Of a DNA stretch of 36,953 nt, positions 28,270-34,817 are shown piece by piece; position 1 is the first letter of the stretch; the number at the start of each line of letters is the position of its first letter. A program made the position numbers and the translations under genes. This stretch comes from a virus: positions 1-36,953 of the IMG/VR virus record IMGVR_UViG_3300037847_005284. The stretch is one strand, 5' to 3'. The notes under the pieces were generated by a model. It did not search any database, was not told the origin of the DNA, and worked only from the letters and a program-made list of their open reading frames with translations.

Positions 28270-29857
28270 AAATGTTGTCCCTCAGGTACTCATAGTGTGA
28301 TGGGAGTTTGTCAACCCAGTCCATCATGACTTTACGGTCTTGCTGATATTTAGCATGTATATCTGCAAGTGTTTCTTCCTCTTCTGCTCTGTCTTCTTCA
28401 CTCATAGCAGCGAGTCTTTCTTTGTATGATCCTTCAGCAAAAGGACGATAACCTTGACCAGCAGCAATGTAGATAGATCCACTATGTTGCTCTAAGTTAT
28501 AGAATGCAGAATCTAAACCCTCAAGTAATACTACTGTATTTGCATGAGCAACTCTAGTTGAGTGTCTCCATAGAGGATCAATATCAAAATCGATATTAGT
28601 GCAGTCTTTCCAATACTGATTGTCATCTCTCTGACTGAGAGCATAATGAATTGCAACAAAGCATTTCATTGCCTCAATCATATTATCACATCCATAGTTG
28701 AATGCATCAACATCCATTCTAGCATAGAATCCCTGTCTTTTCTCAAGAGTATCACACAACAACAGGATATTCTCATGGGTTGTCATCAGTCCAGTAGACT
28801 CCAGAGGTTCTAGGAATGCATATGACAGACCAATACCAACAACATTCTTAATCCATGCTTTATTACGCTTGCCATGTCTGATATCAATCTTGCGTAGTTT
28901 AGCATCTTTGGCAATTTCAGGCGTATATCTTTCACTGAGATACTTTCTAAACTCTATCTCTGCCTCACACTCATTGATATAATCTGACGAGTAAACATAT
29001 CCTGTGCCAACACGATGCCACAGTGGGATATTCCATACCCAACCAGCATCCATTGCAACACAATCAGTATATGTTTCCATCTGATTCTCACGATCAGAGT
29101 ATGGAATCTGTGTCGCTAGTGCTGTGTCATTGAATAGTTTATCTTTGAATGAGATAAACTCACTACCCATGTGCTGCTCAAGTAACAGTGACTGAAAACC
29201 TGTGCAGTCAATATATAAGTCTGCTTTGATTAGTCCATCCTGTGTGGTAACCAGTGCGTCAATACTACCATCAGGATTCTTCATCACCTTCTCAATCTTA
29301 CCCTTGAGATGTAACACACCATTAGGGATGCAGTGATGATCTCTCAAATAATTACCAAACAATCCTGCATCAAAATGATATGCAGTATCTCTATCCATAC
29401 TGTATGTGCAGTTAGGAATACCACCGTCAGCAATCTTACATTGATCTGCTAAGTATGTCTGACTATTTGCAAAGTTTGCAAATTGATCGGGTGGATACTT
29501 ATCTACACCATACTTACACCCCAACTCAAAGTATCGTTGTAGTTGGTCTTTATAGTCAAAGAGATCAAATTCACCAAATGGATATTGGAATCTCTCTCCT
29601 TCACCATGTCTGAAATTCTTAAACGCAATCGATGTCTTATAAGTTGCGTTGCAATGTGGCATCCAGTCTTTATCTTCCAACTCCATACGTCTCAGGAATC
29701 GGTTGAAATGTCCTAGTGTAGATTCACCAACACCAATCGGTCCTTTATCATCTTCAATGAGACCAATTTGCATGTGTGGAAATGTCTTGGATAGCATTGC
29801 TGCTGCCATCCAACCACTGCTACCACCACCAACAATAACTATAGATTCAACTTTCAT
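28238..29857 (-). CDS. Flavin-dependent (tryptophan-type) halogenase
   Basis: A 539-residue protein from ATG 29857 (MKVESIVIVGGGSSGWMAAA...). Motifs: FAD-binding GxGxxG-type loop GGGSSGW (10-16), the Trp-halogenase WxWxIP motif as WVWNIP (273-278), the segment CNATYK whose Lys74 aligns with the catalytic Lys79 of RebH/PrnA, and LEPLESTG with the conserved Glu. These enzymes use FADH2, O2 and chloride or bromide to form HOCl and a lysine chloramine that halogenates an aromatic substrate. All catalytic elements seem present; the substrate-binding half diverges. No flavin reductase is encoded nearby, so a host one must serve. A terminator ends 5 bp before the ATG. Confidence 0.9.
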   Translation of the reverse strand: MKVESIVIVGGGSSGWMAAAMLSKTFPHMQIGLIEDDKGPIGVGESTLGHFNRFLRRMELEDKDWMPHCNATYKTSIAFKNFRHGEGERFQYPFGEFDLFDYKDQLQRYFELGCKYGVDKYPPDQFANFANSQTYLADQCKIADGGIPNCTYSMDRDTAYHFDAGLFGNYLRDHHCIPNGVLHLKGKIEKVMKNPDGSIDALVTTQDGLIKADLYIDCTGFQSLLLEQHMGSEFISFKDKLFNDTALATQIPYSDRENQMETYTDCVAMDAGWVWNIPLWHRVGTGYVYSSDYINECEAEIEFRKYLSERYTPEIAKDAKLRKIDIRHGKRNKAWIKNVVGIGLSYAFLEPLESTGLMTTHENILLLCDTLEKRQGFYARMDVDAFNYGCDNMIEAMKCFVAIHYALSQRDDNQYWKDCTNIDFDIDPLWRHSTRVAHANTVVLLEGLDSAFYNLEQHSGSIYIAAGQGYRPFAEGSYKERLAAMSEEDRAEEEETLADIHAKYQQDRKVMMDWVDKLPSHYEYLRDNIYDLQKEETVG

Positions 29858-29861
29858 AGAC

Positions 29862-29894
29862 AAAAAAATAGAGCAGTTATGTCCTCTGCTCTAT
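29862..29894 (-). terminator. Rho-independent terminator abutting the halogenase start
   Basis: Minus-strand hairpin ATAGAGCAG / CTGCTCTAT (29868-29876 with 29886-29894; 9 bp stem, 9-nt loop) followed by a T run (29862-29867). The halogenase ATG is only 4 bp beyond it. It should stop most transcripts arriving from the tail genes, leaving no room for a promoter before the halogenase. Confidence 0.87.
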
Positions 29895-29919
29895 GTATAC
29901 CTGTAATTACTCGCTTATT

Positions 29920-30348
29920 CTACGCGGGTGGCGTCCAGTTGTCAACCCATGGATCCCATGCTTTACGACCTTCGAGTTGCGTATGCTTAGGATTAGGGAC
30001 ATACTCGGGCACACTGCTAGGTGAAGTTGTGGTTGCTTTCACATTAGCAATATGATCTTTCCAAGTTGTAGTGCCGTTAGCAGCATCTGCAAACTGCATG
30101 TCAAGTTGCTCACCAATGGACCCATAGGCAAGGACACGAGTAACAGTGGCACGCTCTCTATGATCTTCGCAGTCATCTCTGTGGACAACTACACCGTTGA
30201 TCATACTGTGCTCATAAGTGCAGTCATCAGGGACTGGCACCCACTTAATGTCAGCATCTACGCCTTCGTAGATCTCAAATTTATCTTCTTCGTCACAAAT
30301 GTCAGTCAACTGACCTGTTTGTGCGTTACAGATTGCCCATTTAGCCAT
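29920..30348 (-). CDS. Tail-fibre-associated protein (assembly-protein-like motif)
   Basis: A 142-residue acidic protein: MAKWAICNAQTGQLTDICDE..., VPVPDDCTYEHSMINGVVV, then VLAYGSIGEQLDMQFADAAN, GTTTWKDHIANVKATTTS. The 'Y-x-S-I-G-E-Q-L-D-M ... W-x-x-H-I-x-x-V-K' motif (residues ~73-105) is the one seen at the C-terminus of many phage tail-fibre assembly and XkdW-like proteins. Placed directly after three adhesin-like genes, with its own AATAAATA octamer upstream. Probably a virion or fibre assembly protein. Confidence 0.75.
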   Translation of the reverse strand: MAKWAICNAQTGQLTDICDEEDKFEIYEGVDADIKWVPVPDDCTYEHSMINGVVVHRDDCEDHRERATVTRVLAYGSIGEQLDMQFADAANGTTTWKDHIANVKATTTSPSSVPEYVPNPKHTQLEGRKAWDPWVDNWTPPA

Positions 30349-30372
30349 GATAGATTAAAACCTCTACGTTGT

Positions 30373-30380
30373 TATTTATT
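30373..30380 (-). promoter_or_regulatory. Candidate late promoter (AATAAATA)
   Basis: Minus-strand AATAAATA, 24 bp before ATG 30348, overlapping the stop codon (TAA) of the upstream adhesin-like gene. AGAGG follows in the leader. Confidence 0.6.
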
Positions 30381-31182
30381 AGCTGTAGTATTCGTAAACT
30401 ACAACGACACCCTCTCGACCTCTTGCGCCACGGTTTCCGTTTCTAGATCCGTTACCGCCAGCACCCCACGCTGCGTGGGATTGGTGTCTGTGAGAATAGT
30501 TTTGCTGGTTGTGTGATGATGGTTGAGATCCACCCATGTAGGAAGATCCTGCCTCATGGTTACCATAAGAGTGATAAGATCCATGACCGTTACCACCGCC
30601 ACCATATACATTCAGGTTACCACCTGATCCGTTGCCGCCAATTCCACCAGCATGTTGTTGACGACAGTTGGCACCATATCCACCCGATGCTGAGCAGAAT
30701 GATCCAAAACTTGATGAGTTACCGTTACCACCGCAACCAGCGTAGTTAGTACCACCACCTGGATTACCAACAGTAACAGAAACACTGCTTGTGTTAGTTA
30801 CATCGATCACTCTTTGTGAGCAACCACCAGCACCTGCAGATTCACAATATCCACTCCCCCCGCCACCAGCGCCGACCACGACGACTTTAATTGATGCAAC
30901 ACCAGATGGTCTACTCCAAGTGCCATTAGATGTCCAGACTTGCATGGATCTAAATCCACCAGTAGCAGAAACTTGTGCCCATTGCAGGTTACTACCATCT
31001 GTGGAGAGATATCTACCACTCTGGAATGAGGGAATCACATACTGAGACGATCCCGAAATGCTGCCGTTGATGTTAAGGTTTTGGACCTTCAACTCACCAT
31101 TCGCAGTAATTTGACCACTGTTGAGGGTAAATCCACCCACACCAGAAGGGTCTTGTACTGTAGTAACTTTTAAGACGCTCAT
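30379..31182 (-). CDS. Glycine-rich tail adhesin-like protein, copy 1
   Basis: A 267-residue protein in two parts. Residues 1-~95 form a beta-rich foot (VTTVQDPSGVGGFTLNSGQI..., SGRYLSTDGSNLQW...). After QVWTSNGTWSRPSGVASIKV comes a Gly/Ser/Asn-rich domain (VVVGAGGGGSGYCESAGAGG, GNPGGGTNYAGCGGNGN, GGGGNGHGSYHSYGNH) ending GNRGARGREGVVVVYEYYS. Gly-rich domains of this kind occur in gp38-type adhesins (T2, S16) as polyglycine-II sandwiches that bind the receptor. It is one of three tandem paralogues sharing most of the Gly-rich part. Candidate receptor-binding tail tip. Confidence 0.85.
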   Translation of the reverse strand: MSVLKVTTVQDPSGVGGFTLNSGQITANGELKVQNLNINGSISGSSQYVIPSFQSGRYLSTDGSNLQWAQVSATGGFRSMQVWTSNGTWSRPSGVASIKVVVVGAGGGGSGYCESAGAGGCSQRVIDVTNTSSVSVTVGNPGGGTNYAGCGGNGNSSSFGSFCSASGGYGANCRQQHAGGIGGNGSGGNLNVYGGGGNGHGSYHSYGNHEAGSSYMGGSQPSSHNQQNYSHRHQSHAAWGAGGNGSRNGNRGARGREGVVVVYEYYS

Positions 31183-31201
31183 TTCGTAATGCCTGACTTA
31201 G

Positions 31202-31209
31202 TATTTATC
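31202..31209 (-). promoter_or_regulatory. Candidate late promoter (GATAAATA)
   Basis: Minus-strand GATAAATA followed by CTAA, 19 bp before ATG 31182, with the TAA stop of the upstream paralogue inside the octamer. Identical layout to 32032-32039. Confidence 0.65.
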
Positions 31210-32014
31210 CGAAGAATTCCTGTACCACGACAACACCTTCACGTCCTCTAGCACCTCTGTTACCGTGCTGAGATCCGTTTCCACCAGCACCCCAAGCACA
31301 GTGTGATTGGTGTCTGTGTGAGTAGTTAGATTGTCCGTGGGAGGATGGTTGTCCACCACCATAATATGATCTACCAGATGAGTGGTTACCGTAACTATGG
31401 TGTGATCCGTGACCATTGCCACCACCACCGTAGATATTCAAACTACCACCTGATCCATTACCACCAATACCACCTGCGTGTTGTTGACGACAGTTAGCAC
31501 CATATCCACCAGATGCAGAGCAGTAACTACCAAATGATGAGGAGTTACCATTACCGCCACATCCTGCATAGTTTGTGCCACCGCCAGGATTACCAACAGT
31601 AACAGAAACTGAGGACACATTAGTCACATCAATAACTCTCTCAGAGGTGCCACCTGCACCTGCTGATTCACAGTGACCAGATCCACCGCCACCTGCTCCA
31701 GTAACAGTAACGATGATAGATTTACAGTTACTAGGTCTATTCCAAGTGCCATTAGATGTCCACACTTGCATAGATCTAATACCAGATCCACCACCTGCAC
31801 TTGCCCATTCCAGACCCGAAGCACCTGCTCTGAGGTATTTACCTGAGTTACCAGACATGTTGGGGATAATATAATCACTATTACCACCAATCTTACCGTT
31901 GATGACGATATTAGAGACCGTCAACGTCCCGATAGCATGGATTTTACCTGTTGAAAGGAGAAATCCACTGTTATCAGAAAGATCTTTAATAGATGATACT
32001 CTAATCTGTGACAT
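31205..32014 (-). CDS. Glycine-rich tail adhesin-like protein, copy 2
   Basis: A 269-residue paralogue of the genes at 30379 and 32035. The foot (VSSIKDLSDNSGFLLSTGKI, SGKYLRAGASGLEW) is the more divergent part; the Gly-rich half is nearly the same up to a loop where the three differ: HHSYGNHSSGRSYYGGGQPSS here, against YHSYGNHEAGSSYMGGSQ in copy 1 and HYSYGNHTAGVSYFGGTQ in copy 3. Cys residues in the Gly-rich domain are conserved, so disulphides or metal sites are possible. Likely alternative receptor-binding subunit. Confidence 0.85.
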   Translation of the reverse strand: MSQIRVSSIKDLSDNSGFLLSTGKIHAIGTLTVSNIVINGKIGGNSDYIIPNMSGNSGKYLRAGASGLEWASAGGGSGIRSMQVWTSNGTWNRPSNCKSIIVTVTGAGGGGSGHCESAGAGGTSERVIDVTNVSSVSVTVGNPGGGTNYAGCGGNGNSSSFGSYCSASGGYGANCRQQHAGGIGGNGSGGSLNIYGGGGNGHGSHHSYGNHSSGRSYYGGGQPSSHGQSNYSHRHQSHCAWGAGGNGSQHGNRGARGREGVVVVQEFFG

Positions 32015-32031
32015 AATCGTCTCTTTTTTAG

Positions 32032-32039
32032 TATTTATC
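32032..32039 (-). promoter_or_regulatory. Candidate late promoter (GATAAATA)
   Basis: Minus-strand GATAAATACTAA, 17 bp before ATG 32014, with the upstream stop TAA inside. AAGAGACG in the short leader is a usable ribosome site. Confidence 0.65.
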
Positions 32040-32844
32040 CGTAGAATTCATGGACAACAACTACACCCTCACGTCCTCTAGCACCTCTATTACCGTGCTG
32101 AGCACCATTACCACCAGCACCCCATGCAGCATGAGACTGGTGTCTGTGAGAATAGTTTGATTGACCATGAGAAGATGGTTGTGTCCCACCGAAGTAACTC
32201 ACTCCTGCGGTGTGGTTACCATATGAGTAGTGTGACCCGTGTCCGTTACCTCCACCTCCATAGATGTTGAGGGATCCACCAGATCCGTTACCACCGTATC
32301 CGCCTGCGTGCTGTTGACTACAGTTGGCACCGAGTCCACCACCTGCACTGCAATAGGATCCAAAGGAGGAAGTGTTTCCACTGCCACCACAACCAGAATA
32401 GTTAGTACCTCCACCTGGGTTACCTACACTGACTGAGACCGATGATACATTGGTCACGTCAATCTGCCTCTGTGCAGTGCCACCAGCACCACCAGATTCG
32501 CAGTGTCCGCTACCTCCACCACCTGCACCTGTTACAGTAACCATGATAGTTTTAACACCAGATGGTCTACTCCAAGTGCCATTAGAAGTCCAAACCTGCA
32601 TGGATCTAACACCAGCAGCACTACTCAAATCACCCCATTGAAGTGATGATCCGTTAGTGGTCAAAAATTTACCCTGATATGACGAGGGATTAGGAATAAT
32701 ATAATTAGAAGATCCTGCAATAGTCCCATCTACGGTGAGATTAGTTACCGTCAGGGTGCCATTAGCAGTAAGACCACCACTGGATAGGGTAAATCCACCG
32801 ATGCCTCCTAAGTCTTTAATAGCGTTTACATTTAGCTGTGCCAT
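32035..32844 (-). CDS. Glycine-rich tail adhesin-like protein, copy 3
   Basis: A 269-residue paralogue: foot VNAIKDLGGIGGFTLSSGGL..., QGKFLTTNGSSLQW, then the Gly-rich domain (GGGGSGHCESGGAGGTAQRQ, NYSGCGGSGNTSSFGSYCSAGG) and the common end GAQHGNRGARGREGVVVVHEFYG. Copies 2 and 3 share SHGQSNYSHRHQSH. First of the three to be transcribed. All three have intact frames and own promoters, which argues for functional diversification rather than decay. Confidence 0.85.
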   Translation of the reverse strand: MAQLNVNAIKDLGGIGGFTLSSGGLTANGTLTVTNLTVDGTIAGSSNYIIPNPSSYQGKFLTTNGSSLQWGDLSSAAGVRSMQVWTSNGTWSRPSGVKTIMVTVTGAGGGGSGHCESGGAGGTAQRQIDVTNVSSVSVSVGNPGGGTNYSGCGGSGNTSSFGSYCSAGGGLGANCSQQHAGGYGGNGSGGSLNIYGGGGNGHGSHYSYGNHTAGVSYFGGTQPSSHGQSNYSHRHQSHAAWGAGGNGAQHGNRGARGREGVVVVHEFYG

Positions 32845-32867
32845 GCTACTTCAGTTCCTGTCCTCTT

Positions 32868-32875
32868 TTATTTAG
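32868..32875 (-). promoter_or_regulatory. Candidate late promoter (ACTAAATA variant)
   Basis: Minus-strand ACTAAATAA, one base different from NATAAATA, 23 bp before ATG 32844 and containing the upstream stop codon, the layout seen for copies 1 and 2. Confidence 0.45.
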
Positions 32876-33099
32876 TCGGGATAGCAGTCAATGATACGCT
32901 CCCTAAGATAATTTAGGGCTGGAGCATCTTCAACCTCTGTTACTTTGGCAGCAAACTCATCAAGAGTTTGTCTACCCATTTCAACCTCATATATCTCATC
33001 TACAATTTGCTTTGCATATGCAGATATATGCATACCTTCTTGTGTGCCGATCCACCTTTTTACATTTTTCATGTATTTTTCATAATCGGTGATGATCAT
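32872..33099 (-). CDS. Small helical protein in the tail-fibre operon (75 aa)
   Basis: MIITDYEKYMKNVKRWIGTQ, EGMHISAYAKQIVDEIYEVE, MGRQTLDEFAAKVTEVEDAP, ALNYLRERIIDCYPD. Helical and amphipathic. ATG overlaps the stop of the fibrinogen-like gene (ATGA 33096-33099). Possibly a chaperone for the large fibre protein; no family recognised. Confidence 0.75.
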   Translation of the reverse strand: MIITDYEKYMKNVKRWIGTQEGMHISAYAKQIVDEIYEVEMGRQTLDEFAAKVTEVEDAPALNYLRERIIDCYPD

Positions 33100-33932
33100 C
33101 GTATATACATCTCCACTCTTGCTGTCCTATTGAATCCAGTTACATTCTGACAACACCCAATATAGTCACCAGCAGAATATCTAGCACCACCCCTATGCAC
33201 CATTCCGATACCACCTGCCACATCATTGCTACCTTCGTTAGCATTAGGCCAAAGACCACCACCGTTTTCATTCCAACCAAATCCCCAGCGCGTGCGAGTA
33301 TCCACACCTGATGCTCTATAACCAAATCCGTAAAATCTTACGTCTCGTTGTTGAGAGAAACCAGCAACACCACACCATTGAGAAGCATCTCCCATGAAGA
33401 TCTCATTATCTGCTGCAAAGAATGATCTAAGGATAGTAGCGGATCCACTATTAAAGTTATTCTGTAACCAAACAGTCCCTCTACTAGATGATATACATCC
33501 ACGATTAGTAGTTAAGTCAGGCCAAACTGCCAAAAGATCTGTGCCAGGATATCTATTAAACGTCTCAAACTTAGCATCACCGTCATTAGTATTAGCAGAA
33601 CCTTCATTGAGGGTATTGTTAGATGTCCAGTAACTAGATCCCCACTGAAAAGTGCCACCTCGTGTTGCTTTCATCACCATCATCCAACCACCACCATTCC
33701 AAGATCCATCCAATAAGCAATAGATCTGCCTTGGTCCTACACTAGGAACATCGATCCAATAAGTGCCATCTTGACTGATACCTCGATTGACCAGTGCTTG
33801 TGCGCTTGCTGCTGCCTGTCCTGAGGATGATCCATCTGGACCACCGCCACCACCGCCAGCGCCACCGCCACCACCAAACTTACCGACGTTAGCACCAATC
33901 GCTGAATGTTTTCCGCTAACACCAATACTCAT
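33096..33932 (-). CDS. Tail protein with fibrinogen-like C-terminal domain
   Basis: A 278-residue protein from ATG 33932 (MSIGVSGKHSAIGANVGKFG...), which overlaps the upstream stop as ATGA; an ATG 87 bp further upstream lies inside that gene. An N-terminal Gly-rich linker (GGGGGAGGGGGGP, residues 20-32) leads to a domain from ~39 to the end that resembles fibrinogen/ficolin-type lectins: DGTYWIDVPSVGPRQIYCLL, then GGGWMMVMKATRGGTFQWGS, with WLQN, WCGVAGFSQQRDVRFYGFGYR, and a C-terminal NVTGFNRTARVEMYIR. Such domains bind sugars or acetyl groups. A phage tail role in host recognition is the natural reading. Confidence 0.8.
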   Translation of the reverse strand: MSIGVSGKHSAIGANVGKFGGGGGAGGGGGGPDGSSSGQAAASAQALVNRGISQDGTYWIDVPSVGPRQIYCLLDGSWNGGGWMMVMKATRGGTFQWGSSYWTSNNTLNEGSANTNDGDAKFETFNRYPGTDLLAVWPDLTTNRGCISSSRGTVWLQNNFNSGSATILRSFFAADNEIFMGDASQWCGVAGFSQQRDVRFYGFGYRASGVDTRTRWGFGWNENGGGLWPNANEGSNDVAGGIGMVHRGGARYSAGDYIGCCQNVTGFNRTARVEMYIR

Positions 33933-34786
33933 GATTCGTAATTGCTCCCGCTTCCGAGTACAGTAAACTGACCAGTTGTACCTGTGTTGAATGCAATCAA
34001 TGCGAAAGATATAACACAAATAGCACCACCACTATGTCCTGGTGAAGATCCACCTGCCCACTTAATTGTTTGTCCCTGACCATCAACATTCAGTGTTGTG
34101 GGGATTCCAGTCCCACCTGAATCTTCAATGATCAAAGTAATAGTATAACCAGCATTATCTGTTGGCACGTTATTCACGTTAAGAGTGAAATTACCACCGC
34201 CAGTTTTTCTTACAAAGATTGTGTTGTTATTGTTGAAATCGTGAGTGATACTACCAGTTGTCTCATAGAAAGTAATACTTTCTTTAGTTTCAGAGAAGTG
34301 TAGAGTCCCTGTACTGGTGATATTACCAGAGGACATCTCCACAAATTCAGCAGTGCTGGAGTCTTCCTCACCAATAATGTTCCATGCAGCACCATTCTCA
34401 ACAGTAACTGTATATCCATTGTCAATTTGCACGGGACCAATCGTGGCACCGTTGGCAAATTCAGGACCACCGTTAGCAGTTACACCAACAGTTATATTCT
34501 CTTGGATATTCTTTCCGTTTGTCCTGATGATAGAGTCTTCACCAAGTGAAGGACCACCACCACCCACATCATCCCATCCTGGCACACCTTGGGCAGCATC
34601 TGCCTTGTAGATTTGTGCCATGTCTTCGGTGGTATTATACACCAAAGTACCATAGGCAGGGGTGCCTAGAGCAGTAACTTGGGATTGATTTAGTGCAGGC
34701 AGATTGATCTGCTCAGTCACCTGAAGTGCCTCCATAATGGCACGGGTGGTTGCATCAATCTGATTGCCTATAATTTTGGTGGACAT
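33929..34786 (-). CDS. Tail-fibre/virion protein (285 aa)
   Basis: MSTKIIGNQIDATTRAIMEA, LQVTEQINLPALNQSQVTAL, GTPAYGTLVYNTTEDMAQIY: this start and the 'GTPAYGTLVYNTTEDMAQIYKAD' segment are typical of tail-fibre-like proteins of marine T4-like phages. The body is repetitive beta structure with Thr/Ser/Gly/Asn (SSGNITSTGTLHFSETKESI, TGSITHDFNNNNTIFVRKTG). The C-terminus (FTVLGSGSNYES) overlaps the fibrinogen-like gene by four bases. Own AATAAATA octamer 22 bp upstream. Confidence 0.85.
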   Translation of the reverse strand: MSTKIIGNQIDATTRAIMEALQVTEQINLPALNQSQVTALGTPAYGTLVYNTTEDMAQIYKADAAQGVPGWDDVGGGGPSLGEDSIIRTNGKNIQENITVGVTANGGPEFANGATIGPVQIDNGYTVTVENGAAWNIIGEEDSSTAEFVEMSSGNITSTGTLHFSETKESITFYETTGSITHDFNNNNTIFVRKTGGGNFTLNVNNVPTDNAGYTITLIIEDSGGTGIPTTLNVDGQGQTIKWAGGSSPGHSGGAICVISFALIAFNTGTTGQFTVLGSGSNYES

Positions 34787-34808
34787 TCTGTACCCCGATT
34801 AGTTTAAC

Positions 34809-34816
34809 TATTTATT
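34809..34816 (-). promoter_or_regulatory. Candidate late promoter (AATAAATA)
   Basis: Minus-strand AATAAATA, 22 bp before ATG 34786 and just past the stop of the large fibre gene; TCGGGG in the leader. Confidence 0.6.
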
Positions 34817-34817
34817 T

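Noticed and set aside
30052-30516. 154-codon plus-strand frame over the adhesin region
   Set aside because: It runs antisense to two well-supported minus-strand genes with own promoters, and its translation is Cys/Val/Ser-rich without motif.
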